Positions 15,281-24,673 of a stretch of DNA of 64,000 bases are shown here, in pieces. Below the pieces are notes generated by a model. That model was not told the DNA's origin. It did not search any database and was given only the letters and a program-made list of their open reading frames with translations. Source of the DNA: an uncultured Acidimicrobiales bacterium (GTDB lineage: Bacteria > Actinomycetota > Acidimicrobiia > Acidimicrobiales > SHLQ01); NCBI GenBank assembly GCA_938041035.1, contig CALHYX010000051.1, forward strand, positions 58,905-122,904. Reading direction: 5' to 3'. How positions within the stretch are numbered: the first letter of the stretch is position 1; the number at the start of each line of letters is the position of its first letter. Made by a program: the position numbers and the translations under genes.

Positions 15281-16554
15281 GGCTCGGTCGCGGCCGGGGT
15301 GACGCCCCACTCCTCAGCGCCCAGCAGGCCGATGGCCTCGACCGTGCGGTCCAGTGAGGCCTGCAGCGTTTCGGGGTTGCCGGCGCCGGCCGCGAGGGCC
15401 TCGGCCACCGGCGTGATCGTGTAGTCGGAGCGATCGACCCGGGTGGGGACGTACTCGACGGTCGCCGAGAGACCTTCGGCGACATCCTCGGTGATCGTGA
15501 CCTTCACGATCACACCGTCCTGGCTGGCCCGGACACAACACTCGGGCGACTGATTCGACAAGAAGTTGCCGAGGCCAAAAACCACCACATCGTCCCCGCG
15601 CCGATCGATCGGTTGCACCACGTGGGCGTGATGACCAACGATCAGATCCAGATCGGGGTGCGGCAACAGTTGGTCGAGGAGTGCGAGCTGGTCGTCGCTC
15701 GGCTGACGTTGGTATTCGACGCCCCAGTGGATCGAGAGAACCACGTACTCGGCGCCGGCCTCCCGGGCTCTGGTGGCGGCGGCGTGGATCTGCTCAACGT
15801 TGGTTCGGCTCACCATCCACAGCCCGTCGGACGGGAGTTCGAAGCCGTTCAGTCCATAGGTGAACGACAGGTGGCCAACCGTGATGCCGTTGGCGGTGTA
15901 CAGCTTCGGGGTGCCGGCTTCGACCGCGCTGCGGGCCATCCCGACCTGTCCGACGCCTGCGGCCTCCAGGACATCGACGGTTTCGAGGACGCCGGACCGG
16001 CCCTCGTCATAGGAGTGGTTCGACGCGGTGGAACATCCGTCGTACCCGGCGCCGGCGATGGCGGTCGCCAGCTCCCGGGGCGCGTTGAAGGTCGGGTAGC
16101 CCCCGATGCCGGTGTTGTCGGCCGACAGCGGCGTCTCGAGATGACACAGGGCGAGGTCGACCCCCGACAGGATCGGCGCCACCTGGGCGAACATCGGCGC
16201 GAAGTCATACCCCGAACCGCCGGCGTTGGCCTGGGCCTGTCGGACGACCGCTCCGTGGGGAATGATGTCGCCGGTGAACGCAAGCGTCGCGGTGCGCCCG
16301 GGGGGTTGGGCCGTCGTCGACGGCGCCGCTGAGGGCTCAACGGCGGTAGCGGGAACCGCCGTGGCGGGAGCCGCGGGCGGGGCAACGGCGGTAGCGGGAA
16401 CCGCGGTGGTCGAAACCGGGTCCGGCGGGCTCGGCGATGCCGCGGTGAGGGTGGCGACCGGCTCCGGATCGCCCGCCGGGCCGGCGATGGCGACGGTTCC
16501 GAGTACCGCCACGACGACGGCGACGCCGACGACCAATGCCCAACGCGAGGTCAA
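15277..16554 (-). CDS. CapA/PgsA-type metallophosphatase-like exported protein
   Basis: A 425-residue exported protein with an N-terminal signal or anchor helix (about 5-25), a long Ala/Pro/Thr-rich linker (30-88) and a CapA domain. Diagnostic pieces are LAFTGDIIPHG, DLALCHLETPLS, ASNHSYDEG, LSIHWGVEYQRQPSDDQ and IVGHHAHVVQPI, including the metal-binding Asp/His of the metallophosphatase fold. CapA proteins are linked to capsule and poly-gamma-glutamate export. No other capsule gene is nearby, so the role is open. It is translationally coupled on both sides (ATGA with the eIF2B-like gene, GTGA with mutY). Confidence 0.85.
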   Translation of the reverse strand: MTSRWALVVGVAVVVAVLGTVAIAGPAGDPEPVATLTAASPSPPDPVSTTAVPATAVAPPAAPATAVPATAVEPSAAPSTTAQPPGRTATLAFTGDIIPHGAVVRQAQANAGGSGYDFAPMFAQVAPILSGVDLALCHLETPLSADNTGIGGYPTFNAPRELATAIAGAGYDGCSTASNHSYDEGRSGVLETVDVLEAAGVGQVGMARSAVEAGTPKLYTANGITVGHLSFTYGLNGFELPSDGLWMVSRTNVEQIHAAATRAREAGAEYVVLSIHWGVEYQRQPSDDQLALLDQLLPHPDLDLIVGHHAHVVQPIDRRGDDVVVFGLGNFLSNQSPECCVRASQDGVIVKVTITEDVAEGLSATVEYVPTRVDRSDYTITPVAEALAAGAGNPETLQASLDRTVEAIGLLGAEEWGVTPAATEP

Positions 16555-17345
16555 CGGACGAACAGCTCCGCGACGGCGGGCGCATCGGGCCGACCCAGGT
16601 ACTCCGCCGGGGCCGTCAGACCGTTCGGACCGACGACCTGGTCGATCAGGCGCATCGGCACGATCTCCTCGGTGGCGGTCAAGGCATCGTCAGCGTCGCC
16701 CTGGGCTTCGAGCCGGGACCGAAACCCGGCCCACATGCGGTCGGGCATCGAACGACCCAGCCCGGCGACCAGCCACACGGGTACGCCCGCGTCGGCGGCC
16801 ACCGCGGCCGCGGCCCGCGAGCCGACGACGGCCAGACACTCATCGGGACCGACCGCCAGGGCCTCGATGACCACGACGTCGGCCCCTGCGGCCGCGGCGC
16901 CGAGCGACTCGGGCGCGACATCGACCACCAGACCATCGCCTTCGTAGAGCCGGCTCATCAGCCCGCCCGCTTCGCCCAGTTGGTCGACGATGAGCGACGT
17001 CACATCGCCGCGCCGAAACAGGGCCTGGCCGACGAGTTCGGGCCACCCGAGCACGCACACCGTCGCCTCATCGGGGAAGGCGTGGGCGAGCTCGCGCGGC
17101 GTTCGATCGGCTTCGATCTCGTCGCACAGCTCCCAGGCCGCACTCGCCGGGGAGTCGGCGCCGAGCAATCGCGCCGACAACCAAACCAGGGCACCCGACG
17201 TGGGTTGGCGGTCGAGAATGCGGAGGCACGCGGTCAGGAGTCCGGCCCGGTCACCGGCGACCGACACGAGCGCGTCGGCGCTTTCGCGCACCAACATGGC
17301 CTGCGAGGCCCCGGATGCTCGGGCGACGTAACGCAGACGTTCCAT
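16551..17345 (-). CDS. eIF-2B-like (ISOCOT fold) protein, function unknown
   Basis: A 264-residue soluble protein. The C-terminal half (GADVVVIEALAVGPDECLAVVGSRA, then AADAGVPVWLVAGLGR) resembles eIF-2B alpha/beta and ribose-1,5-bisphosphate isomerase proteins, where this region binds a sugar or nucleotide phosphate. The N-terminal half is helical with a LLTACLRILDRQPTSGALVWL stretch. The similarity is weak and the catalytic Cys/Asp of the isomerases is not evident. It is the first gene of the tightly overlapping operon with the CapA-like gene and mutY. ATG at 17345. Confidence 0.5.
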   Translation of the reverse strand: MERLRYVARASGASQAMLVRESADALVSVAGDRAGLLTACLRILDRQPTSGALVWLSARLLGADSPASAAWELCDEIEADRTPRELAHAFPDEATVCVLGWPELVGQALFRRGDVTSLIVDQLGEAGGLMSRLYEGDGLVVDVAPESLGAAAAGADVVVIEALAVGPDECLAVVGSRAAAAVAADAGVPVWLVAGLGRSMPDRMWAGFRSRLEAQGDADDALTATEEIVPMRLIDQVVGPNGLTAPAEYLGRPDAPAVAELFVR

Positions 17346-17389
17346 GGGGTGCACAAGGATGAATCTAGCTGGATGTCTCAACTCAGAGG

Positions 17390-17902
17390 GTGCACGCGCT
17401 ACCGTTCGTGGCCGTGGCCAAGGCACCTTCCACCGATATCGAACTGACGTCGCTGAGCGGCTCCGAGCGAGCACTCGACCAATGGCTCATCACCTTCCCG
17501 ATGATCCTGGTCGTCGTCGACCCCTACACCTACGAGAGTTCGTGGATCCTCGACACCGCTCGCCGGCTCTTCCTCGAGTACCGGGCGGCGGACTGCAGAA
17601 CCGCCTTCTTGTCGACCGCCGACGTCGACGGCACCCGCTCGTTTCTCGGCCCGCTGGCCGATGAGTTCCTCGCCTTTGCCGACCCGGACCGCGCCGTCGT
17701 CGCCGAGCTCGGGCTCGAGTTGTTGCCGGCGTTCGTCGCCATCCGCCAGGACACCAAGATCGTGGGCGCGGCCGAAGGGTGGAACCCACAGGAGTGGGAC
17801 CAGGTCACCGATGACTTCTCGGAGTTGCTCGGCTGGAACAGTCCCCCGGTGCCGGTGAATGGTGATCCGGCCGCCTACCCGGGCACCCCGGCGCTCCCCT
17901 AG
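17390..17902 (+). CDS. Thioredoxin-fold protein without CxxC
   Basis: A 170-residue protein with a thioredoxin-like pattern: MILVVVDPYTYESSWI (beta strand and start of helix), CRTAFLSTADVDG, AELGLELLPAFVAIRQDTKIV (cis-Pro strand region) and a final amphipathic helix. The usual CxxC site is replaced by YTYESSW, so a redox role is unlikely. The GTG at 17390 is the earliest start; in-frame GTGs at 17408 and 17414 are equally possible. Divergent from the eIF2B-like gene. Function unknown. Confidence 0.6.
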   Translation: MHALPFVAVAKAPSTDIELTSLSGSERALDQWLITFPMILVVVDPYTYESSWILDTARRLFLEYRAADCRTAFLSTADVDGTRSFLGPLADEFLAFADPDRAVVAELGLELLPAFVAIRQDTKIVGAAEGWNPQEWDQVTDDFSELLGWNSPPVPVNGDPAAYPGTPALP

Positions 17903-17934
17903 CGGGCGGACAGCCCAGCCAAACGGCAGCTCCG

Positions 17935-17968
17935 CCAATCGACAACTCGGCCAATCGACAACGCGGCC
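17935..17968. repeat. Short direct repeat (two copies)
   Basis: Two near-identical copies of GCCAATCGACAAC with short GC-rich spacers lie in the gap between the convergent thioredoxin-fold and PI-PLC-like genes. Non-coding. Confidence 0.6.
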
Positions 17969-18000
17969 CCAGCGGGCCAACCGACGAGGTCCGGCGGGCG

Positions 18001-19323
18001 CTAGCTCGGCCTGATCCGTTCGAGTTTGCTCGCCTCACAGCGCGGCCCGGCATTGATCGGGTTGCATCGCGCCGGTTGCCCGCCGGGGATCAGCGCCTCG
18101 TAGTCCGACCAGGGTGACCGCCCGGGCACCGGGTAGTCCGTGCTCACCCACTGGGCGCCGCTGGCCAACGCCGCTTCTCGCCGCTCGGTGCTCCCGGATC
18201 GGGCCTCATCGGTGGGCGAGTCGGCCCGGGTGCGAACGATGTAGCCGTCGGCGACCAGCTCGGCGATCGCGTCCTCGTTACCGCGGGGCTCGTTCATCTT
18301 CACGAACGCGGCGTCGGGGTTACCCGGGGTGGAGTTGGTAAACAGCACTCGCCCCTCGAGCGACGGACGGCCGTCGATGTAGTCGGTTCGGGCCGTCCCG
18401 GCGTTGTCCATCAGGAACATCACCTTGCCTTTGGACTGAGCGAGGGTCGGCCAGCGGCCGGCCAGCACCGCCTCTTCGAGGGTGGCGTAATCGCCGCGCA
18501 CGTCATCGGGGCTGATGATCTGGCGTTCATCGAACACCGAACGGATCTCGGCGTCGAGCTCATCGAGGTCATCGGGGCCGATGGCGAGCGGGGTGACGAA
18601 GCCGAGGTCGAGGGGGTCCGGGATCGACTCGCTCTTCAACTCGACGAGAATCACGATGGGCAGGTGGTTCCGGTTCGCGCTCGACCAGGCGTTGACCTGT
18701 TCGAGGCAGCTCACGAACGTCAAACAGCTGGAGGCAAAGTCGACGTCCTGGATGTGCAGCGTCTTGAAGCCGGGTTCGAGCAGTTCGGGCGGCGTGACGT
18801 TGTCGAGGCCCAGGGCGTCGAGGATCGGCCGATCCGCGTACAGCCCGCCTTCGGGGTCGGCGAACACGTCGAGTTCGATCTGGCGGACACCTTCGTCGCT
18901 GAATTGTTCGGCCAGCGGGCTGTGCTCGTACTCGATGCTGTCGGCCAGCGTTTGATCGAACGTGGCCAACGCGGTGAACAAGCCCGGCTCGGGAAGCAGC
19001 TTGTAGCTGTTGTGCGTGCCGATGACCTGGATCTGGTTGAGTCGCATGCAGCGCTGAAGGCGCCACGAGGTGACCTTCCAGCGGGCGAGCCGGGCATCGT
19101 CGGGGCCGAGCAGACCCCGACACAGGCTCGCGGGCAGCTCGCCGCGCAAACGGGGTCCGGAGCCGTGTTCGCCCAACGGCGACGGTTCGGTACCGACCGC
19201 CGGCTCCCGCGCCACCTCGGTGTCGTCGGCGGCCGCCGCGGACGTCAGCGCCGCCACCAACATGATAGCGATCGTGATGCCAACGCTGGCACGCCATCGC
19301 CCCTGGTTGCGGTTTCGCCGCAC
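18001..19323 (-). CDS. Secreted PI-PLC-like (Ca2+-dependent) protein
   Basis: A 440-residue secreted protein with a signal peptide (about residues 10-32, ending in ALTSAAAADD). The catalytic barrel begins with QVIGTHNSYK, followed by RQIELDVFADPEGG, LHIQDVDFASSC, IVILVELKSES and, near the end, ASGAQWVSTDYP. These match the Ca2+-dependent phosphatidylinositol-specific phospholipase C-like family; the first His and the Glu-Leu-Asp metal region are in place. It should act outside the membrane on inositol phospholipids or a related phosphodiester. The organism makes PI and PIM (genes at 2.9-5.6 kb), but a direct link is speculation. Confidence 0.82.
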   Translation of the reverse strand: MRRNRNQGRWRASVGITIAIMLVAALTSAAAADDTEVAREPAVGTEPSPLGEHGSGPRLRGELPASLCRGLLGPDDARLARWKVTSWRLQRCMRLNQIQVIGTHNSYKLLPEPGLFTALATFDQTLADSIEYEHSPLAEQFSDEGVRQIELDVFADPEGGLYADRPILDALGLDNVTPPELLEPGFKTLHIQDVDFASSCLTFVSCLEQVNAWSSANRNHLPIVILVELKSESIPDPLDLGFVTPLAIGPDDLDELDAEIRSVFDERQIISPDDVRGDYATLEEAVLAGRWPTLAQSKGKVMFLMDNAGTARTDYIDGRPSLEGRVLFTNSTPGNPDAAFVKMNEPRGNEDAIAELVADGYIVRTRADSPTDEARSGSTERREAALASGAQWVSTDYPVPGRSPWSDYEALIPGGQPARCNPINAGPRCEASKLERIRPS

Positions 19324-19424
19324 AGTGCCTCCCGTACTTCGCCCTGGTCCGGCGATTCCGCCGTAGCCGTGACGTTAGCGAATGAGCGACGCAACCACGA
19401 ATGGACCTGTCAGCGGGTGGGGTT

Positions 19425-20867
19425 TCAGGCGCAGGAGGTCAGGCGCAGGAGCCCACCGTCGATCGACGCTACCGAGGCGTCGCTTTGGCGGTCGGCCCAC
19501 CGTTCGAGTGCCGATTCCAGCTCGTCGGCGTCGCTGGCCGAGTCCGACGCGAAGTCGGCCCGAAGGCAGGTGCGGTCGCCGTCGGCCCAGGTCACGAACC
19601 AGTCGCCGCCCCACCCCGCCGCAGCCTCGGCCGCGGTGTTGCGGTCGATGACCGAGCCCAGGATGATCTCGAGCGTGATCTGGCCGAGCACACCCTCGAG
19701 GATGACGTCGCCCTCGGCGGGCGGTGGCGCGACTTCGATACGATCCTCGTCGTTCGTGAAGGCGCCGAACACCATCACTTTCTCGCTGGTGTCGGGTGGG
19801 TCGACAAAGGCGGCGTCGACGGCTTCCTGGCCACCGGAGTCCCGCAGCTCGTCGATGAGGAGCTCGCCGTAGTCGTAGCGGGAGATGATCAGCTGGAGAT
19901 ATTCGATGGTGACGGTACTGAAGTCGAAGTCTCCGCCGGCGGACAGCTCCTCGACCGCAATCGCGGCCTGCTCGTCAGTGGGAAGCCCGCGTCGGTATTG
20001 TTCCTCGACCCACCGGGCGTTGCCCTCGATCACGGCGCCGAAGCCGAAGCTGATCTCGTCCTCGCGGTCTTCGTACTCGGGCCGGTAGAGCTCGAACCAC
20101 TGGTCGTCGAGGGCGTGCACCAGCTCGTGCACGACCACCAGCTTCACGAACGGCGACAGCTCCGTACCCCGCACGAACAGATCGTCGGTTTCGGTGTTGT
20201 AGTACCCGACGATGCCACCGGAGGCGAGCGCCTCGCTGGCTTCGAGAAAGGTTGCGCTGGTCGGGAGCAGACCGAGGGCGTGGAAGTACCCGGTGGCGTC
20301 GGTGTAGTCCTGCTCGTTTTCCTCGAAGTCCTCGCGCACGAGGGTGTTGTAGCCATCGAGGAAGTCGGCCTCGGATTGGGCGACGACCACGGGCCGGGTC
20401 TTGAACTCGAGCCCGCGGATCTCCTCGACGATCTCGATCAGCTCATCGATGGTCGCTTCGAACTCCGCGTCGGCGGCGTTGCTCGGCGCCTCCAGGGTTC
20501 CGGTCGGAGCCTCGGGGTCGGGGTCGGCGGGCAGTTCGTTGGTGCCGAGGGGCGGCGGGTCCGTCGGGGTCGGGAGCTCGTTGGTGCCGAGCGGCTGGGT
20601 GGCGGTTGGGGGTTCGGTGACCGGAGGCTCGGTGGCGGGCGCCGGTTGCTCGGTTCCAGGGGTGTCGGTCGGGTCCTGCACGCTCGGACCCGGATCATCG
20701 CGCAGGAGCCAGAACAGCAGCGCCACCAGCAGCGCCAACAGCAGACCGCCGACCGCGCCGGCGATCGCCCGCTGATTGCGCCGCGACGGGGCGGGGCCCG
20801 GCGGCGGAGGCGGGAGCGAGGATTGCGAGTTGGGTTCGGACTGGATCGGCGCCCAGACGTCGGTCAC
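19425..20867 (-). CDS. Membrane-anchored putative zinc metallopeptidase (HEXXH)
   Basis: A 480-residue protein with a Pro-rich cytoplasmic N-terminus, one transmembrane helix (about residues 36-55), a Pro/Thr-rich extracellular linker with two GTNELP copies, and a peptidase-like domain. That domain has the zinc motif VVVHELVHALDD near residues 240-250 and a candidate third ligand in GAVIEGNARWVEE about 35 residues later, a gluzincin-like layout. It should be displayed outside the cell with the catalytic domain exposed. I do not recognise a named family; two Cys near the C-terminus may form a disulfide. Confidence 0.7.
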   Translation of the reverse strand: MTDVWAPIQSEPNSQSSLPPPPPGPAPSRRNQRAIAGAVGGLLLALLVALLFWLLRDDPGPSVQDPTDTPGTEQPAPATEPPVTEPPTATQPLGTNELPTPTDPPPLGTNELPADPDPEAPTGTLEAPSNAADAEFEATIDELIEIVEEIRGLEFKTRPVVVAQSEADFLDGYNTLVREDFEENEQDYTDATGYFHALGLLPTSATFLEASEALASGGIVGYYNTETDDLFVRGTELSPFVKLVVVHELVHALDDQWFELYRPEYEDREDEISFGFGAVIEGNARWVEEQYRRGLPTDEQAAIAVEELSAGGDFDFSTVTIEYLQLIISRYDYGELLIDELRDSGGQEAVDAAFVDPPDTSEKVMVFGAFTNDEDRIEVAPPPAEGDVILEGVLGQITLEIILGSVIDRNTAAEAAAGWGGDWFVTWADGDRTCLRADFASDSASDADELESALERWADRQSDASVASIDGGLLRLTSCA

Positions 20868-20965
20868 GGGTACTCCCGGAGCAGGAAAGTGAATCAGGAC
20901 AGGAAAGCAGCAGAGAACGGGGCAGCAACAGAAACGTTACCGCTAGCGGTCAGCGAATTATCGGC

Positions 20966-20979
20966 GGCCCGATCGGGCC
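20966..20979. terminator. 14-bp palindrome downstream of the transsulfuration operon
   Basis: GGCCCGATCGGGCC is a perfect 14-base palindrome about 80 bases after the end of the cystathionine gene on the minus strand. It could be a terminator stem, but no T-tract follows it. Confidence 0.35.
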
Positions 20980-21058
20980 CACCACTATCCGATCGGCCTC
21001 AACCAGCCGCTTGTGACCGACCGCCTGACGTACCCGCCTGGCGTCGCCGTCCGTCGTG

Positions 21059-22225
21059 CTAGAGCGCGTCGAGGGCGCGGCCGAGATCGAGGAGCAGGTC
21101 ATCGACCGCCTCGATACCGACCGACAGCCGGATGAGGTCGTCGGGCACCTCGAGCGGTGAGCCCTCGGCCGACAGGTGGGTCATCGCCCCGGGGTGTTCG
21201 ATCAGCGATTCCACCGCGCCGAGGGATTCGGCCAGCGTGAACACGGTCGTGCCGGCGGCGAGCCGCATGGCCGCATCGCGCCCTGCACCCACCCGAAACG
21301 AGACCATGGCGCCGAAGCGCTTCATCTGCTTCGCCGCGGCGGCGTGTCCGCGATGCTCGGCGAGCCCCGGGTACAGCACTTCGCTGACCGCGTCGTGGCC
21401 CTGGAGGAGCTCGACGACCCGTTCGGCGTTGTCACACTGGCGATCGAGTCGCACCGACAACGTCTTGAGACCTCGCAGCGTCAGGTAGGCGTCAAACGGC
21501 GACGGCACGGCGCCCACGCCGTTCTGGACAAACGCGAGTTCCTCCGCGAGGCCATCGTCGTTCACCGCGACGAACCCGCCGACGACGTCGCTGTGGCCAC
21601 CGCAGTACTTGGTCGTCGAGTGGACGACGAAGTCGGCGCCCAGCGTGATGGGCTGCTGGAGGTACGGCGTGGCAAAGGTGTTGTCGACCACGAGCAGCGC
21701 GTCGTGAGCGTGGGCCGCGGCGGCCACCGCTTCGATGTCGATGACCGTGAGCAACGGATTGGTCGGCGTTTCGACCCACACCAGCCGGGTGGTGTCGGTC
21801 CACGCGGCGGCCAGCGCGTCGGCATCGGTGAGGTCGACGGCGGTCCAGCTGATGCCCATCGGGGCGATGATCTTGGAGATCAGACGGAAGGTGCCTCCAT
21901 AGGCGTCGTCGCCGAGCACCAGGTGATCACCCGGGCGCAGGCGGCGCAGGATGGCGTCGGTGGCCGACATGCCGCTCGCGAAGGCCAGGCCGTGGTCGGC
22001 CTGCTCGAGCGACGCGAGGCATTCTTCGAGCGCTTTCCGGGTGGGGTTGCCGGTGCGTCCGTATTCGAAGCCGCGGTGCTCGCCGACGCCGTGCTGGGCA
22101 AACGTGGTGGCCATCGAGATGGGGGTCACCACCGCGCCGGAGGCGGGATCGTGGGGCTGGCCGGCCCGGATGGCCCGCGTCTCGAAGCCGAACCGGTTGG
22201 CGTCGAGGAACTGATCGTCGGCCAT
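21059..22225 (-). CDS. metB: Cystathionine gamma-synthase / gamma-lyase (PLP)
   Basis: A 388-residue Cys/Met metabolism PLP enzyme. FEYGRTGNPTR is the N-terminal signature, FASGMSATDAI and LVVDNTFATPYLQQP follow, and the PLP lysine is in HSTTKYCGGHSDVVGG. The C-terminal SLGAVESLIEHPGAMTH is typical. The family covers cystathionine gamma-synthase (methionine direction) and gamma-lyase (cysteine direction), which cannot be separated by eye. It starts only two bases after the cystathionine beta-synthase stop, so the pair could form a complete reverse transsulfuration route from homocysteine to cysteine; the lyase reading is favoured by that context. Confidence 0.9.
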   Translation of the reverse strand: MADDQFLDANRFGFETRAIRAGQPHDPASGAVVTPISMATTFAQHGVGEHRGFEYGRTGNPTRKALEECLASLEQADHGLAFASGMSATDAILRRLRPGDHLVLGDDAYGGTFRLISKIIAPMGISWTAVDLTDADALAAAWTDTTRLVWVETPTNPLLTVIDIEAVAAAAHAHDALLVVDNTFATPYLQQPITLGADFVVHSTTKYCGGHSDVVGGFVAVNDDGLAEELAFVQNGVGAVPSPFDAYLTLRGLKTLSVRLDRQCDNAERVVELLQGHDAVSEVLYPGLAEHRGHAAAAKQMKRFGAMVSFRVGAGRDAAMRLAAGTTVFTLAESLGAVESLIEHPGAMTHLSAEGSPLEVPDDLIRLSVGIEAVDDLLLDLGRALDAL

Positions 22226-22227
22226 CG

Positions 22228-23607
22228 TCAGGCTCCCAGCGGGTTGTCGGGCGACAGAAACTGCAACACGTCGGTGCGAGCGAGCACCGAACGGGGGCGA
22301 CCGCCGTCGAGCACCAGCAGTGCGGTGGCCTGTTCGAGCAGTTCGACGGCCAGTTCGACCCGCTGACCGGCGCCGATGGTCGGCAGCGGCGGGCCCATCA
22401 CCGCCTCGACCGACTTGTCGAGCACGGCGTCGGCTTCAAAAGCGAGCTCCATCAGACGGAGTTCGGTGACCGCACCCATGACCTCGGCCGCCGCGATGGG
22501 CATGTCGCCCTTGGCGACGGGTAGCTGGCTCACACCGTTCTCCCGCATGGTGCTCACCGCTTCGCGCACCGTCGTGTCGGGCCGCACATACAACAGCGGC
22601 GGGTTGTCGCTGCGGCGGGTTTCGAGCACGGCGCCGACCGTCGGGCCGACCTCGTCGGTGAGGAACCCGTAGGACGCCAGCCAGTCGTCGTCGTAGAGCT
22701 TCGAGAGGTAACCCCGGCCCGAGTCCGGGATGAGCACGACGACGAGATCGTCCGCGGTGAGGCCTTCGGCGACCTCGATGGCCGCGTGCACGGCCGTGCC
22801 ACAGGAGCCACCGATGAGCAAGCCCTCCTCGCGGGTCACCCGGCGGGCGGTGAGGAACGAGTCGCGGTCGGTGACCGCGATGGTCTCGTCGACCAGCGCG
22901 GGGTCATATGTGGTCGGCCAGAAGTCCTCGCCAACCCCTTCGACCAGGTACGGACGGCCGGAGCCACCGGAGTAGACCGAACCTTCGGGGTCGGCGGCGA
23001 TGATCTTGATGTCGGGGTTCTGTTCCTTCAGGTACCGCGCCACACCACTGATGGTGCCGCCGGTGCCGGCGCCCGCGACGAAGTGGGTGATCTTGCCGTC
23101 GGTCTGTTCCCAGATTTCCGGGCCGGTGGAGTCGTAGTGGGCCTGGGGGTTGACCTGGTTCTCGTACTGGTTCGGGCGGTACGCGTTGGGGATCTCCTTC
23201 ACCAGCCGCTCGGCGGTGGAGTAGTAGGAGTTCGGATCCTCCGGGGCGACCGCGACCGGGCACACCACGACCTCGGCACCGTACGCCTCGAGCAGGGAGA
23301 CCTTCTCCGGGCTGACCTTGTCGGTCATGACGAAGACACACTCATAACCCCGTTGGGCAGCGGCGATGGCCAAACCCACCCCGGTATTGCCCGACGTCGG
23401 TTCGACGATGGTGCCGCCGGGCTTCAGCAGACCTTCGCGTTCGGCGGCATCGATCATGGCGACCGCGGGGCGGTCCTTCACACTTCCGCCCGGGTTGTTG
23501 ATCTCGACCTTGGCCACGACCGGGCAGGCAATCCCTTCGCCCACCCGTCGCAGACGCACCATCGGGGTGTTCCCGATCATGTCGAGTACCGATTCCGCGA
23601 TGTCCAT
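22228..23607 (-). CDS. cbs: Cystathionine beta-synthase
   Basis: A 459-residue PLP fold type II enzyme. The PLP lysine is in NNPGGSVKDRPA, the phosphate-binding and substrate loops are EPTSGNTG and GTGGTISG, and the QYENQVNPQAHYDSTGPE stretch is typical. A pair of CBS domains (from about residue 330) ends the protein; no heme-binding N-terminus is present, as in other bacterial forms. It condenses serine with homocysteine. The ATG at 23607 has AAGGAAG seven bases upstream; the frame is open much further but that part lies under the divergent dehydrogenase. Confidence 0.93.
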   Translation of the reverse strand: MDIAESVLDMIGNTPMVRLRRVGEGIACPVVAKVEINNPGGSVKDRPAVAMIDAAEREGLLKPGGTIVEPTSGNTGVGLAIAAAQRGYECVFVMTDKVSPEKVSLLEAYGAEVVVCPVAVAPEDPNSYYSTAERLVKEIPNAYRPNQYENQVNPQAHYDSTGPEIWEQTDGKITHFVAGAGTGGTISGVARYLKEQNPDIKIIAADPEGSVYSGGSGRPYLVEGVGEDFWPTTYDPALVDETIAVTDRDSFLTARRVTREEGLLIGGSCGTAVHAAIEVAEGLTADDLVVVLIPDSGRGYLSKLYDDDWLASYGFLTDEVGPTVGAVLETRRSDNPPLLYVRPDTTVREAVSTMRENGVSQLPVAKGDMPIAAAEVMGAVTELRLMELAFEADAVLDKSVEAVMGPPLPTIGAGQRVELAVELLEQATALLVLDGGRPRSVLARTDVLQFLSPDNPLGA

Positions 23608-23740
23608 GAGACTTCCTTGCTCGATGCTGGCCCGGACCATCACAACCTCGACGAGGCCGTCGGCATTCCGGTCGGCCCAGTCTGCCTTAGAACCGCCGGG
23701 TAACGACCGACCCAACCGCTCGGCATGGCAGAGTGCGGAC

Positions 23741-24673
23741 ATGACCAATCCCAACGATCGCCCGATCGCGGTTGCGCCCCGGAGCCGCCCGGAGATGTAC
23801 GACGTCCTCGCCCGGGCCGTGGTCGACGCTGGAGGTCGCCTCGGTGGGCTCGCCGACGCGGGTGCGCTCATCTGGGCCGACCCGAAGGCGGCGGCCGACT
23901 TTCCCGGCATCATCGCCCAGGCCCCCCACGTCTCGTGGATCCAGCTCCCGTACGCCGGGATCAACCCCTTCGTGGAACACCTCGATGCCGACCACATCTG
24001 GACCTGCGGGAAGGGCACCTACGCCCGGCCGGTGGCCGAATACGCCCTGGGCGCCATACTCGCCGGACTGCGCGGCTTTCCGACCTATGCCCGGGCGTCC
24101 ACCTGGGGCGCACCGATCGGCCACAACCTCGATGCCGCGGTGGTCACGATCATCGGGGGCGGCGGGATCGCCGGCGAGCTTCTCGCGCTACTCGAACCGT
24201 TCAGCTGTGAGACCAGGGTGGTGCGCCGCACCCCGCGGCCGATGGCCGGCGCTGACCTCGTGGTCGGAACCGACGAGTTGCCGACCGCCTGCGCCGGAGC
24301 CGATGTCGTGGTGGTGGCGGCCGCCCTCACCCCGGAGACCACCGGCATCGTCGACGAGACGGTGCTGGCCGCCATGGCCGATCACGGCTGGGTCGTAAAC
24401 GTTGGCCGGGGACCGCACGTGGTCACCGCCGACCTGCTCAGCGCCCTGCGCACCGGAGGCATCGGGGGCGCGTTTCTCGACGTGCACGACACCGAGCCGC
24501 TACCCGACGACAGCGAGTTGTGGAACGAACCGAACGTGGTCATCACCCCGCACATCGGCAACACCCCCGCGATGGGGCTGACCCTGCTGGCCACCACCGT
24601 CACCGAAAACGTCGGCCGATGGCTGCGCGGCGACGAGCTGGTGAGCCTCGTCGATGTCGAGGCCGGGTACTAG
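23741..24673 (+). CDS. D-isomer-specific 2-hydroxyacid dehydrogenase
   Basis: A 310-residue NAD(P)-dependent 2-hydroxyacid dehydrogenase. The nucleotide motif is IIGGGGIAGELLALL; the catalytic Arg-Glu-His triad is visible in VNVGRG, DVHDTEPLPDD and ITPHIGNTP. The N-terminal catalytic domain has SWIQLPYAGINPF. The substrate among glyoxylate, hydroxypyruvate, phosphoglycerate or others cannot be read from sequence. Divergent from cbs; its stop overlaps the end of the solute-binding lipoprotein gene by four bases tail to tail. Confidence 0.88.
   Translation: MTNPNDRPIAVAPRSRPEMYDVLARAVVDAGGRLGGLADAGALIWADPKAAADFPGIIAQAPHVSWIQLPYAGINPFVEHLDADHIWTCGKGTYARPVAEYALGAILAGLRGFPTYARASTWGAPIGHNLDAAVVTIIGGGGIAGELLALLEPFSCETRVVRRTPRPMAGADLVVGTDELPTACAGADVVVVAAALTPETTGIVDETVLAAMADHGWVVNVGRGPHVVTADLLSALRTGGIGGAFLDVHDTEPLPDDSELWNEPNVVITPHIGNTPAMGLTLLATTVTENVGRWLRGDELVSLVDVEAGY

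Noticed and set aside
23608..24018. Extended start of cystathionine beta-synthase
   Set aside because: It overlaps the divergent dehydrogenase gene; ATG 23607 has a strong ribosome site.
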